Counted from the stretch's first letter, positions 43,649-52,456 are shown. The stretch: DNA of 64,000 nucleotides from Lachnospiraceae bacterium (GCA_910575005.1 CAJTCL010000022.1:1-64000); one strand, 5' to 3'. Program-made: numbers and translations. The notes: a model not told the origin generated them from the sequence alone.

Positions 43649-44827
43649 CTACTTAGTCTTAATCACTACATTCGGGCATTTTGCTTCATCAAATTCTTCA
43701 TTCAACTGCTTATTTGTCACTTTGATTTCTCCATTTGTAATCTGATCACTGATCTTCTTCACTTTTCCCTTGATCTCTTCCCAAACGGCTGTATCTTTCA
43801 CATGTTTTCCCATCTCTGCCAAATCTGTAATTCCTGTTGCTCCCGACGCAAGATTATAGGTCTGCAATCTATCCATTTCTGCAATCTTTCCATCCGCATA
43901 AGACTTTGTGATTACTTTCACAGGAACTCCTGTAATCTTTAAAACACTGGTCAAAACATGCCCTGGCTGCTGTGTATCAAGATTGGCATCTGTCTGAATG
44001 GCAATTTTTCCAAGTTCTTTTGCCTTTGCAGTAATTCCATCTCCGACTACCCCCGCATCTGCAAACACTACATTTGCACCTTCGTCAAAGAAAGTTCCTG
44101 CCACTGTACTTCCTAAAGCAGAATCCGTAAATCCTGCATCATATTTTGCATAATAATCGTATTTTACCCCATATTCTTCCGCAGCCTTGCTAATTCCCTC
44201 TATAAATCCATAAGAATAAACAAGAATACCATTTGAATTTGTTCCGCCGATAAATCCGATTCCTCTTGCAGTATCTAATGGTGTCAGCCCATAGGAGTCA
44301 TCAAATAACTTCTCCATATTTTCATTGATTTGAACCGATAAATATCCAGCAAGATAGGAAGCTTCATGTACATCAAACAAAACAGAAATGACATTCTTAT
44401 GTATCTGTTCCCCACTGTCATCTTTGTTTGGATTATCGTTGAACACTACAAACGTTGTATCAGGATATTGTGATGCAATTGGTTCTGAGCCCCCTACTCC
44501 TTTGATCAATGCATCAAAATCATATTCCAGTGAAAATATAAGATTATATCCATCGTCTGCCAGAGTTTCCAATGCCTCTGGCACACCATTGACCGGTTCA
44601 ATGATTTTATATTCACAGCCAATTTCTTCTGCCGTCTCTTTGATTCCATCACATGCTGACTGATTATATCCATTGTCATTCTGCCCCGATCCAGAACATA
44701 CCACTGCCACTTTCAGATCACTGTTTCCCTTTTTTGCATTTCCCCCTTCTTTTTCCCCACATCCCGTAAAAATGAGTACACTTAATAAAACAAGTGCCAT
44801 CGCAATTGCGCTTGTCCTTTTTTTCAT
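43649..44827 (-). CDS. BMP-family substrate-binding lipoprotein
   Basis: A 392-residue PnrA/BMP-type solute-binding protein, the extracellular receptor of the nucleoside importer. The signal peptide is followed by the lipobox LIFTGC with lipidated Cys23. Mature sequence shows AVVCSGSGQNDNGYNQSACDG, the conserved N-terminal ligand loop, and IGFIGGTNSNGIL and VFADAGVVGDG. Family ligands are purine and pyrimidine nucleosides. It is the second gene after GntR and is separated from the ATPase gene by the stabilising hairpin. Confidence 0.94.
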   Translation of the reverse strand: MKKRTSAIAMALVLLSVLIFTGCGEKEGGNAKKGNSDLKVAVVCSGSGQNDNGYNQSACDGIKETAEEIGCEYKIIEPVNGVPEALETLADDGYNLIFSLEYDFDALIKGVGGSEPIASQYPDTTFVVFNDNPNKDDSGEQIHKNVISVLFDVHEASYLAGYLSVQINENMEKLFDDSYGLTPLDTARGIGFIGGTNSNGILVYSYGFIEGISKAAEEYGVKYDYYAKYDAGFTDSALGSTVAGTFFDEGANVVFADAGVVGDGITAKAKELGKIAIQTDANLDTQQPGHVLTSVLKITGVPVKVITKSYADGKIAEMDRLQTYNLASGATGITDLAEMGKHVKDTAVWEEIKGKVKKISDQITNGEIKVTNKQLNEEFDEAKCPNVVIKTK

Positions 44828-44856
44828 AGCTTAACTTCTCCTTTCGCGTCTGCCGG

Positions 44857-45588
44857 TTATCTTATCTGGTGAATATAAAACTTAAATTTGTCCGTCCTGT
44901 AACAGCATTTAAAATATTCAATTGCCACTTCCTTTCCATTTACAATTCCACATGTCGTACAGCAGAACTGCAGTAATGGTCTTTCTTCCTCTACATCCAG
45001 GTATTCTGCCAACTCATCATGAGCACTGATTGCCTCAATCGTGCGGGTAGCCTTTGTAATTTTCACACCATACTTATCCTCCAGGATTTTATACAATGAA
45101 ACTTGTGAAAAATCATAGAGATCAATTTCTGGAAATAATTTATACGGCAAATACGTTGTCGTATAGTTCAAAGGTTCTTCGTCAGCATAATAAATTCTTG
45201 CTAACTGAAATAATTCTTCATTCTCGTTCAAATTCAGAATATTTCTTTTTTTGACATCTGCCAGTATCACTTTTTTGCTGATCACTTTTCTCTTAGGTGT
45301 ATAACCCAATTTTTCAATATCCTGTGTACAGCTTGTAATTGAAACTAAATTATTTTGTTCTCCATCCCCCTTTACATAGGTACCTTTTCCGTGAACTCGA
45401 TACAGATACCCTTCTTTGACCAAATCATCAATGGCTTTGCGGATTGTGATCCGGCTCACATCGAATAATGCCATCAACTCTCGCTCACTTGGTATTGTTT
45501 CACTCTCCTTATATGTATTATTGTCAATCCCCTTAATAATCTCTTGCTTTACATGATAATATTTTGGAACTTTATATTCCTCTGACAC
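44857..45588 (-). CDS. GntR/HutC-family repressor of the nucleoside operon
   Basis: A 243-residue regulator. The N-terminal winged helix (about residues 8-75) contains ETIPSERELMALFDVSRITIRKAIDD, and a UTRA ligand-binding domain follows (about 90-240). A GTG start at 45588 with AGGAGG seven bases upstream is preferred to an ATG that would place the ribosome binding site inside the ORF. It heads the operon and has ATAACTGG-type sites at its promoter, so feedback control by a nucleoside or sugar phosphate is likely. Confidence 0.92.
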   Translation of the reverse strand: MSEEYKVPKYYHVKQEIIKGIDNNTYKESETIPSERELMALFDVSRITIRKAIDDLVKEGYLYRVHGKGTYVKGDGEQNNLVSITSCTQDIEKLGYTPKRKVISKKVILADVKKRNILNLNENEELFQLARIYYADEEPLNYTTTYLPYKLFPEIDLYDFSQVSLYKILEDKYGVKITKATRTIEAISAHDELAEYLDVEEERPLLQFCCTTCGIVNGKEVAIEYFKCCYRTDKFKFYIHQIR

Positions 45589-45607
45589 TTTTTTCCCTCC
45601 TTCTCCC

Positions 45608-45685
45608 ACTGGTTATATTCACTTGATAACTGGTTATGATGTCTCTTTATGCTATTATAATATTTTAATACCAGTTATTCGTCAA
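45608..45685 (-). promoter_or_regulatory. GntR promoter with three operator-like sites
   Basis: On the minus strand TTGACG (45685-45680) and TATTAT (45662-45657) are 17 bases apart. ACTGGTTAT occurs at 45608-45616 and 45629-45637; the second is part of ATAACTGGTTAT, a near-palindrome. A reversed copy, ATACCAGTTAT (45668-45678), lies between the two promoter boxes, where bound repressor would block polymerase. Confidence 0.6.
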
Positions 45686-45767
45686 TATCCGAATTTTTCA
45701 CTAATATATACTTTATTTATTGTATAATTTGCATAAAATATAAGGTATTTTTTTCCTTTTTCCCAAA

Positions 45768-45825
45768 ATAAAATAATACCACCAAACAACTGGATATGAT
45801 CAGTTGATTGGTGGTATTATTTTAT
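45768..45825 (-). terminator. Terminator after the response regulator
   Basis: A 16-base perfect outer stem (ATAAAATAATACCACC and its complement) and an inner CAACTG/CAGTTG stem are followed on the minus strand by T-rich sequence. It starts nine bases after the regulator stop, so the regulator is now the end of its operon. Confidence 0.85.
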
Positions 45826-45833
45826 GGTATCAT

Positions 45834-46514
45834 CTATTGATTTACATTTTCTCCGATATAGCGATATCCTACTCCCCAGACAGTCATAATCCGTTCTGGG
45901 TTTTTGGGATCTTTTTCAAGCTTTTCCCGCAGCCATTTGATATGCACCGTCAACGTCTGTGGTTCACTCTCACTGTCAAAACCCCAAATTTTATGAAATA
46001 GTTCCTCTTTTTTTAGAACCTTTCCCTTGTTTTCCATAAAATACAAGAGCAAATCAAATTCCTTTGTTGTCAGCACAATTTCCTGTCCTGCCTCGTACAC
46101 ACGCCGCCCAGCTTTGTCCATTTTAAGCGTTCCATCCACAATTTGATCAGAAAAATACCTGCGCTTCATAATTCCTTTTACTTTTGCCAGCAAAATATCT
46201 ATATCATATGGCTTCTCCATATAATCATCCGCCCCCAGCAGCAATCCATTTAACTTATCTTCTTTGCCGTTTTGGGCGCTCAACATGATAATCGGTGTAT
46301 TATGATGCTCACGGATCTTACTGCAAACGCCAAATCCATCCAAATCTGGGAGCAATAAATCCAAGAGAACCAATTTCGCCCCTTCCGCTTCATAGATCTC
46401 CAAAGCCTCCTCACCAGACAAGGCAAGATAGGTATCATACCCTTCCGACCTCAGAAAATCTGACAGTAACCCTCCAATTTCCTCATTGTCCTCCACCACG
46501 ATAATATCCGCCAT
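45834..46514 (-). CDS. OmpR-family response regulator without adjacent kinase
   Basis: A 226-residue regulator. The receiver domain has the acidic pair in VVEDNEE, phospho-acceptor Asp52 in VLLDLLLPDLDG and the Lys in MEKPYDIDIL. The C-terminal winged helix ends with PQTLTVHIKWLREKLE and WGVGYRYIGEN. It follows an FtsX-type ABC transporter operon (ATPase ending 131 bases upstream) and was probably cotranscribed with it. A cognate kinase normally sits next in this kind of cassette, but here a terminator and the nucleoside operon follow. Confidence 0.95.
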   Translation of the reverse strand: MADIIVVEDNEEIGGLLSDFLRSEGYDTYLALSGEEALEIYEAEGAKLVLLDLLLPDLDGFGVCSKIREHHNTPIIMLSAQNGKEDKLNGLLLGADDYMEKPYDIDILLAKVKGIMKRRYFSDQIVDGTLKMDKAGRRVYEAGQEIVLTTKEFDLLLYFMENKGKVLKKEELFHKIWGFDSESEPQTLTVHIKWLREKLEKDPKNPERIMTVWGVGYRYIGENVNQ

Positions 46515-46645
46515 ACAATCTCCTCTGCCCTCTAAACTTAATCAACTGCTCTGTCTCCCATTCAGTAATCATTTCATTTGGCTGCTATCTCATCTTTGCT
46601 TTTATTATTTTTCAAGGCAGCTTACCTTTGTCACTATATTTCTTG

Positions 46646-47446
46646 TTACCAGCCCATCTCCACCAGCCACTGATTGAGCTTGCGCTCCCGTTCCCGCAGC
46701 AGCCGCTCTATATCTGTTATCTGCCCACGATCATCTTTTTTCTGGGACAGCAAGCAGCCCAATGCTAGCTCACCTTTGATATTCCCATCTACAATATACA
46801 ATATTCTGCTGCATTTTGCAGCAACTTTCAAATCATGAGTGACCAACATAATCGTTGTTCCTTCTTGATTAAGCCGATTCAACACGCTCATCACTTCCTC
46901 TGAAGCTCCGCGATTCAAGGCTCCTGTCGGTTCATCCGCAAATAATATTTGTGGACAATTAATCAAGCTACGACAGATACAAGCTCTCTGAAGCTGTCCG
47001 CCAGAGACTTCTGTGATATCATTTGCAGCAATCTCACTGATACCTAATTTGTGCATCAATGACGTACCATATGTATCAATTTCTTTTCTGGTACGGTCTT
47101 TCTTACGAGACTGGTAGCCCGGAAGCAGAATATTATCCATTACCGTGAGATTTTTCAGCATATGCATCTGTTGGAAAATAAATCCCATCTCATTGAGACG
47201 TACTTTTGCCAGCTCTTTTTCGTTTAACTTTGTAATTTCTTTGCCCCCTAAAATTACTTGCCCTGCCGTGGGACGGTCCATGCCCGAAACACTGTAGAGA
47301 AGTGTTGATTTTCCAGAACCAGAAGGGCCCATCACCGCTATCATCTCCCCCTGTTCAATGGTAAAATTCACATTGACCAACACATTATTTTGCCTTTTAT
47401 TGATAATATAAGTCTTACATAAATCTTTCACTTGCAATGCCTGCAT
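46646..47446 (-). CDS. ABC transporter ATP-binding protein (FtsX/BceA-type)
   Basis: A 266-residue ATPase from the ATG at 47446, which has GGAGG seven bases upstream. Walker A is GPSGSGKSTLLYS, the signature VSGGQLQRACICRSL, Walker [12 protein letters not shown] and the H-loop IMLVTHD. A C-terminal extension of about 40 residues beyond the core, rich in Arg/Glu/Lys, is slightly unusual. It pairs with the large FtsX-like permease just upstream. Confidence 0.93.
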   Translation of the reverse strand: MQALQVKDLCKTYIINKRQNNVLVNVNFTIEQGEMIAVMGPSGSGKSTLLYSVSGMDRPTAGQVILGGKEITKLNEKELAKVRLNEMGFIFQQMHMLKNLTVMDNILLPGYQSRKKDRTRKEIDTYGTSLMHKLGISEIAANDITEVSGGQLQRACICRSLINCPQILFADEPTGALNRGASEEVMSVLNRLNQEGTTIMLVTHDLKVAAKCSRILYIVDGNIKGELALGCLLSQKKDDRGQITDIERLLRERERKLNQWLVEMGW

Positions 47447-47462
47447 TTTTTCTCCTCCATTC

Positions 47463-47562
47463 TTAATCCATCTCATTGATTTGCTGTTCCATATTTTTTA
47501 ATCTATTTCATTGGTTCGTTCTGTATCATCTTCCTTTACTAATCCATCTCATTGATCTGCTG
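47463..47562. repeat. Three degenerate copies of the permease gene's 3' end
   Basis: The last codons of the permease gene (QQINEMD and stop, 47539-47562) recur at 47463-47486 almost unchanged and at 47498-47523 in a more diverged form. The last copy is preceded by an ATG, making a nine-residue mini-ORF (MEQQINEMD). The pattern looks like tandem duplication of the gene end followed by decay. Confidence 0.75.
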
Positions 47563-49926
47563 CACAGAAATTTTTCTTACTTTCTGCATTGTCACCATAC
47601 AGGCGAGCACAGTCACTATAAACACTGCCAGTGGATAAATCAGATACACTTCCAGCGGATTAATCACAAAGGTAATCTCTGAAGCTCCTACCATCTGAAA
47701 AACTTTCCCCGCTGTGATCTTAGAAAAACCGCTTCCGGTAAGCGTTCCCGCCGCAATCCCCAAAAACAGCACTAGCATAATCCGCTTCGTCTGCCAGGCA
47801 ATGATCGACTGATTAGAGAAACCAATTGCTTTTAGTATTCCCATTTCTCCCTGTTCCCGTATCAGAAACATTTTTTGCATCAATACCACTACCAAGATAT
47901 TGATACAAATCACGATTACCAAAATCATAATCTTTAGAGCATCCAATTGCTCGGAAACTCCCCCTACCATATGATCAATAAACTCCTGGACACTCTGCAC
48001 CTTTACCTGCGGCATGATCTTTTTTATGCTGTCTCGTATCTGTTCAAAATCCTGATCTTGATCACCCAGACGCACCTGAATCCCAAATCCTCCTGCTGTG
48101 GCTGTGTAATCCAGTTTAGCCTGCTCTGTAAAACGAATCCCCTCCCCCATATTATTCATGCTCTGATACATGGCAGTAATCACATAAGGCTCCTCTTTGT
48201 CCCCATTCGTGATATAGATAGTATCTCCCACAGAAGCTCCGATCTTCTCCGCCACAATATGTGTCACAGCAATTTCATTTTCATAGACTGGCGCTACCCC
48301 TTCATCATAAACATAATCTTCCATACGAGTATTTAATCCCTGAAGCGAAAAAGACTGATAAGATTGGTCGCCTTTGCGGATCTTAAGACGGAAAAATACT
48401 TCTGTATAAACCTTATTTGCCAAAATCTCATGTTCTCTTAAGAGTTGCTTTGTATCTTCCAGATAATCATAAAACTTTTGTTTCTCCCCTGACAAAATCA
48501 ATTCTGAAATCTTTTCCTCATCCACAATAAAAAAATCACATTTCTGTGTGCCAAACCATTCCAAAAGCCCATCCGAGCGCAAGGTATTGATCGTATTCAC
48601 CGGCATAGCAATCAGCCACATGCCAAGCATCCCTGTCACCGCAAGCACCAAATATTTGCGCAATTCACTCACCACATCATTACATGCCAGAAAGGTTGTC
48701 GCTGATATATGACTTCCCTGCAGTCGGAACAACCCTTTCCTGTGAAACCGTTCCCCATTATTTCCCCTTCGGATCGCATCCATTGGCGTCATCTTTTTCA
48801 TCCTTCTGGTACTGTGATACCCTGACAGCGTAACCAAAACCAGAATAGCCATACTGACAGCAAATTGAAACCACAATCCAGTTCCATCCTCCTTGATTAC
48901 CAACTTTTCTGTCACCTGAGCAATCAAAATCTTGCTAAACGGAATACTGGCGGCAAATCCAAGCAGTGAACCCACTGCTGCCAGCACAAAATATTTTGTC
49001 GTGTATAATCTGCGCACTGCACAATCCTTAATGCCAATGGCTTTCATAATCCCAATTTCCTTATAATCCTCATTGACTGTAAATACAATGGTAAATTTCA
49101 ACATCACCAGGGCAATGGCAATCAGACAGATACTGACACCCAAAATTACAGCCGCAACCACCATTTCCATGATATAAGTCATCTTGATTAATGACTGATC
49201 AGCCGCAAACAATACATGAAATCCTTGATTATGATAAGATTCCTGAAATTTTTCCAGGTCATTACAACTGATGGAATAAGTTCTCCCATAGGGAAGGCCG
49301 CTCTTCTTCTGTAGTGCTTGATAATCTGCCTCACTGACCAATAGACGCTCACTTCCCATCATTTCGGAGCCTAAAAATGCATCCTTAAAACTTCCCGCTA
49401 TCGTAAAAGTTTTACGAAAACCATTCTCTGTAAATATTGTCAGCTTATCGCCTGCTTCCAGGTTATTTTCCAACATCGTCTGTCTGCCAAGATACATCTT
49501 TCCCTCCTCGATCTTGGTAAGTTCCTGGTTATCCTCTGTGAAAAATTTCTGTCCTTGCATTTGCAGACTGCTAAGAACCATAGTACTGGCCATCTCCAGA
49601 TGTTTACCAGAACGAAGCTCTGTCTGATTACTGGTCAAATATAACTGATCATTCATAGTAAATGATTTTACCTGTGCATGGTCTTTTAGAAAACTTTCAA
49701 TATTTTGGTCATTTTCTGAAAGCTCATCAAAACTCCCTCCCATTGTAAGAATTAAAAAATCTGCCAACTTTGATTGCTCCATAAATTCATCCACACCATT
49801 TTGAATGACAGAAAAATTATTGAGGCTGCTGGCTATAAATGTAGCCGATAAGAAGATAAATAATAGTAAAATCAGATTGATGGATTTTTTGCGTTTCAAG
49901 TCTTTTTTTAGTATTCTGATATTCAT
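47539..49926 (-). CDS. FtsX-like ABC transporter permease, large
   Basis: A 795-residue permease with duplicated FtsX architecture. There is one membrane segment near residues 15-38, an extracytoplasmic domain (about 40-250), three segments (about 255-360), one near 430, a second extracytoplasmic domain (about 450-660), and three segments at the C-terminus. Such permeases work with a two-component system in peptide-antibiotic sensing and resistance or in envelope maintenance. AAAGGAG precedes the ATG. Its last codons are duplicated just downstream. Confidence 0.92.
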   Translation of the reverse strand: MNIRILKKDLKRKKSINLILLLFIFLSATFIASSLNNFSVIQNGVDEFMEQSKLADFLILTMGGSFDELSENDQNIESFLKDHAQVKSFTMNDQLYLTSNQTELRSGKHLEMASTMVLSSLQMQGQKFFTEDNQELTKIEEGKMYLGRQTMLENNLEAGDKLTIFTENGFRKTFTIAGSFKDAFLGSEMMGSERLLVSEADYQALQKKSGLPYGRTYSISCNDLEKFQESYHNQGFHVLFAADQSLIKMTYIMEMVVAAVILGVSICLIAIALVMLKFTIVFTVNEDYKEIGIMKAIGIKDCAVRRLYTTKYFVLAAVGSLLGFAASIPFSKILIAQVTEKLVIKEDGTGLWFQFAVSMAILVLVTLSGYHSTRRMKKMTPMDAIRRGNNGERFHRKGLFRLQGSHISATTFLACNDVVSELRKYLVLAVTGMLGMWLIAMPVNTINTLRSDGLLEWFGTQKCDFFIVDEEKISELILSGEKQKFYDYLEDTKQLLREHEILANKVYTEVFFRLKIRKGDQSYQSFSLQGLNTRMEDYVYDEGVAPVYENEIAVTHIVAEKIGASVGDTIYITNGDKEEPYVITAMYQSMNNMGEGIRFTEQAKLDYTATAGGFGIQVRLGDQDQDFEQIRDSIKKIMPQVKVQSVQEFIDHMVGGVSEQLDALKIMILVIVICINILVVVLMQKMFLIREQGEMGILKAIGFSNQSIIAWQTKRIMLVLFLGIAAGTLTGSGFSKITAGKVFQMVGASEITFVINPLEVYLIYPLAVFIVTVLACMVTMQKVRKISVQQINEMD

Positions 49927-50025
49927 GTTCCTGCTCCTTTCTTTGTTCTGATCTCACTATATCATGGAAACTATTAATAAATCCTTAAATGCTGTGGTTA
50001 AAAACAAATTTCAACGTTTTTGTCT

Positions 50026-50053
50026 TATAGGAAATCTGAAGGAATTTCCTATA
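50026..50053. other. Hairpin upstream of the permease operon
   Basis: TATAGGAAAT and ATTTCCTATA pair around eight bases. It lies between the flavodoxin terminator and the permease promoter region, where TTTAAGGATTTATTAA (on the minus strand, about 49977-49992) could be a binding site for the response regulator. Confidence 0.35.
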
Positions 50054-50062
50054 AAACAAAAA

Positions 50063-50101
50063 ATCACCATCCTGATCTTTGCAAAGATTCAGGATGGCGA
50101 T
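50063..50101 (-). terminator. Terminator of the flavodoxin gene
   Basis: GATCGCCATCCTGAATC pairs with GATCAGGATGGTGAT on the minus strand, ending in TTTTTTG. It begins 17 bases after the stop codon. Confidence 0.88.
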
Positions 50102-50117
50102 CACTTTTCTTAGAACG

Positions 50118-50630
50118 CTACTCACATGTTTCTAATATTCTATTTACAAATGCCCTGGCATCTGACAAGTCTTGATCGTTGGGATGGAACAAAGCTTCGT
50201 CAAAATTACGCAACATCTTCTTACGGCACGCCTCCTGTCTGGGATCCTCCCAGGCAATCTCATAATTCTGCCGTACCTGCATGGGCATCTTTCCCTGACA
50301 GAGAAAGATGCCCAGATACTCACAGTCATCTGGAATCCACACATTCACCTTTTGTTCAATGCTCCTGTAATATGCCTCCCCTTTTCCCAGCCCACAGGTG
50401 CCAAACAAGGCAATTTTCTTGCCGTGCAGCTCAGACATTGCATCTATCACTGTCATCTCACAAGTGCCACGGTTGACCCAGAATCCAATAAAAAAAATCT
50501 CTGCGTCCTTTCCTCTGTATTCTTCCATGCTCTGCATATCTTTGGACATTCCAGGAAGCGCGCTGAAAATCTCAGTGGCCACTTTCTTGGTGTTGCCAGT
50601 CTTGCTGGAGTATAGTACCATATAATCCAT
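50118..50630 (-). CDS. Flavodoxin-family protein
   Basis: A 170-residue FMN-binding protein. The phosphate-binding loop is YSSKTGNTKKVA (residues 7-18), and later loops GFWVNRGTCE and FGTCGLGKGEAYY match flavodoxin-like flavin contacts. It could be an electron carrier or a small NAD(P)H-linked reductase. The ribosome binding site is weak. It is a single-gene unit with its own terminator. Confidence 0.88.
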   Translation of the reverse strand: MDYMVLYSSKTGNTKKVATEIFSALPGMSKDMQSMEEYRGKDAEIFFIGFWVNRGTCEMTVIDAMSELHGKKIALFGTCGLGKGEAYYRSIEQKVNVWIPDDCEYLGIFLCQGKMPMQVRQNYEIAWEDPRQEACRKKMLRNFDEALFHPNDQDLSDARAFVNRILETCE

Positions 50631-50766
50631 TCTTATTCACCCATTCCATCCATGTTTTCTATTACTGCAGCGGAGTAATTATATTTGACATCCTGTCACT
50701 GTTAAAGAAGGCTTCCTCATATCTAAAATCTCTTTGCATCAAAAAGCAAATTATCGTAACTGTTCA

Positions 50767-51465
50767 CTAATATCTGACATATGGCAGCCCGCCGCAGCAA
50801 AGCCCGCCCCCACCACAACAGAGATTGCATAACATATTTGCAATACACAGCTTGACACAGAACCCGCCGCTCCCCTCCATTGGGCTTCCATAGCTCTGAC
50901 GCTGGTTATAGTACCAGCTCCCGCCATTTTGAAGCTGCGCATACAATTGCTGATATTTATGGTTATTTGGTTCCATTGCCAACGCCCGCTGTGCCGATTC
51001 CATCGCTGCCACATTATTTCCAATACCAGAATTGGCGATAGCATTCAGATAATACCAGTATGCATCTTTGTCACGGATATTTCCCAACACATGCAAGGCC
51101 TCCTGAAAATGACCACTGCGGATATAATTTGCCGCTGCCCGTTTATAGGTGCTCTCTGCATCCTGTTCCTGGGTACGTCCAGACGCTCCTGTTCCAAAAC
51201 CTCCGAAAAAATCTCCAAAATCCCAGGCACTGCCTCCCTGCTGTCCATAAGAACCATAGTTCCCTGCAGCTTTATGTTCCTTTTCCTGCATAATCTGTTG
51301 ATAGGCCTGCTGAATCTCTTTAAACTTCTCTTCCGCCTGCTCCTTATGAGGATTATTGACATTGGCATCAGGATGATATTTCCGGCTTAAGACTCGATAT
51401 GCTTTTTTTATCTCCTCGTCAGCGGCATCTCTGCTCACTCCAAGCACCGCATATGGATCATACAT
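50767..51465 (-). CDS. J-domain protein with cysteine-rich tail
   Basis: A 232-residue protein. A DnaJ J-domain fills residues 1-65 with the HPD motif in YHPDAN, so it can stimulate a DnaK partner. A Gly-rich linker (about 75-100) and TPR-like helical repeats (about 105-180) follow. The last 35 residues carry seven cysteines with [11 protein letters not shown]. There is no zinc-finger domain of the classical DnaJ type. It starts two bases after the DUF5685-type gene stop, so the two are co-expressed. Confidence 0.92.
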   Translation of the reverse strand: MYDPYAVLGVSRDAADEEIKKAYRVLSRKYHPDANVNNPHKEQAEEKFKEIQQAYQQIMQEKEHKAAGNYGSYGQQGGSAWDFGDFFGGFGTGASGRTQEQDAESTYKRAAANYIRSGHFQEALHVLGNIRDKDAYWYYLNAIANSGIGNNVAAMESAQRALAMEPNNHKYQQLYAQLQNGGSWYYNQRQSYGSPMEGSGGFCVKLCIANMLCNLCCGGGGLCCGGLPYVRY

Positions 51466-51467
51466 AA

Positions 51468-52295
51468 CTATTTTCCTTCCCGCCTGCGTTTTACAAGCTC
51501 ATACCGACACCACACGCCAGAATAAAGAATATTCCTCAAGATCTCCGTATTTTCCACAATTGGCAGCCGCTCAAATGCCCGTGAGCACTCTGCCATCATC
51601 ATACTTAAAATGCTCTCTGCCTGTTGTTCAAAATCTGGCTGTTGGCTCATTGAGAGAAACACATTATAGTTTCCAGTCTTTTGATCTTGTTCCAGATCCT
51701 CAAAGGCGTCCATCAGATAAATAAATTTTCCCAGGAAAAATCCCATCCGCCGCAAATCTGTCTCCCATTCATCCTTGCGCCATACAAACACCTCAGCCAT
51801 AATTTTTCCAAAATACCCTGCTGCCTGATCAAGGTTAGAACTCTGTTCCCTTTCACAGCGGCGAATCTGTGCCATTTGTTCTCTGATAACCTTTTCTTTC
51901 TGTGGATATTTTGCCGCTGCCTGCTTAAATCTGCCATGTAAAGACATGGCCATTGTCCTTTTGCCAATCTTATGTTCATCTATCCAGTCATCCAGACATT
52001 TATAATAGGACAATAAAAGATTCATATCTGCGCCATAACTGGAATATGTGTTGATTCTGGTTGGATGCTTTGTAAATGGATGCGCCACACATTTTTGTAG
52101 ACTCACCTGAGTTTTCGGCTCATACAAGCTAGTGAGCAATAGAATCACAAACGTCATATCATAACTTAGCGTCAACTGTGCTGTTCTGCCATAATTTTCC
52201 TTTAAGCTCCTGCAAAGCCCACAGTAATAAGACTGATATAAATCAAACTCTTTGAATTTCATTTCTGGCTTGTTTACAATGATATATCCAAACAT
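51468..52295 (-). CDS. DUF5685-type protein with two DXXXD motifs
   Basis: A 275-residue, largely helical cytoplasmic protein. Near the N-terminus is [11 protein letters not shown] with a CxxC. Two Asp-rich motifs, D102-DWI-D106 and D196-AFE-D200, are spaced about 94 residues apart inside helices. This resembles the metal-diphosphate sites of type I isoprenoid synthases of the squalene/phytoene group, but the overall family is uncharacterised. It is cotranscribed with the J-domain gene. The assignment to DUF5685 is by recognition of the N-terminus. Confidence 0.75.
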   Translation of the reverse strand: MFGYIIVNKPEMKFKEFDLYQSYYCGLCRSLKENYGRTAQLTLSYDMTFVILLLTSLYEPKTQVSLQKCVAHPFTKHPTRINTYSSYGADMNLLLSYYKCLDDWIDEHKIGKRTMAMSLHGRFKQAAAKYPQKEKVIREQMAQIRRCEREQSSNLDQAAGYFGKIMAEVFVWRKDEWETDLRRMGFFLGKFIYLMDAFEDLEQDQKTGNYNVFLSMSQQPDFEQQAESILSMMMAECSRAFERLPIVENTEILRNILYSGVWCRYELVKRRREGK

Positions 52296-52365
52296 AGAAT
52301 CCTTTCTGATGTATTGAAATAGAAACTCAGTATCTATCCATGCCGCCGAAAACCTTCCCCCATCG

Positions 52366-52456
52366 AAGCTTTGGCTCCCACTAAGCTAAATTCGTTTTGT
52401 TCGCCATTAACAAAGCTTTGGCTCCCACTGAGCTAAATTTGTTTTATTCACCACTT
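52366..52456. repeat. Two tandem 40-base repeats upstream of the DUF5685-type gene
   Basis: The unit AAGCTTTGGCTCCCACTRAG, continued by CTAAATTYGTTTTRTTCRCC, occurs at 52366-52405 and 52413-52452. Each unit can form an AGCTT/AAGCT hairpin. They occupy the 5' leader of the operon. Confidence 0.7.

Noticed and set aside
45834-49926. Complete four-gene antibiotic-sensing (BceRSAB) cassette
   Set aside because: Regulator, ATPase and permease are present but no kinase is adjacent, and the permease has two external domains rather than the single large one of BceB.
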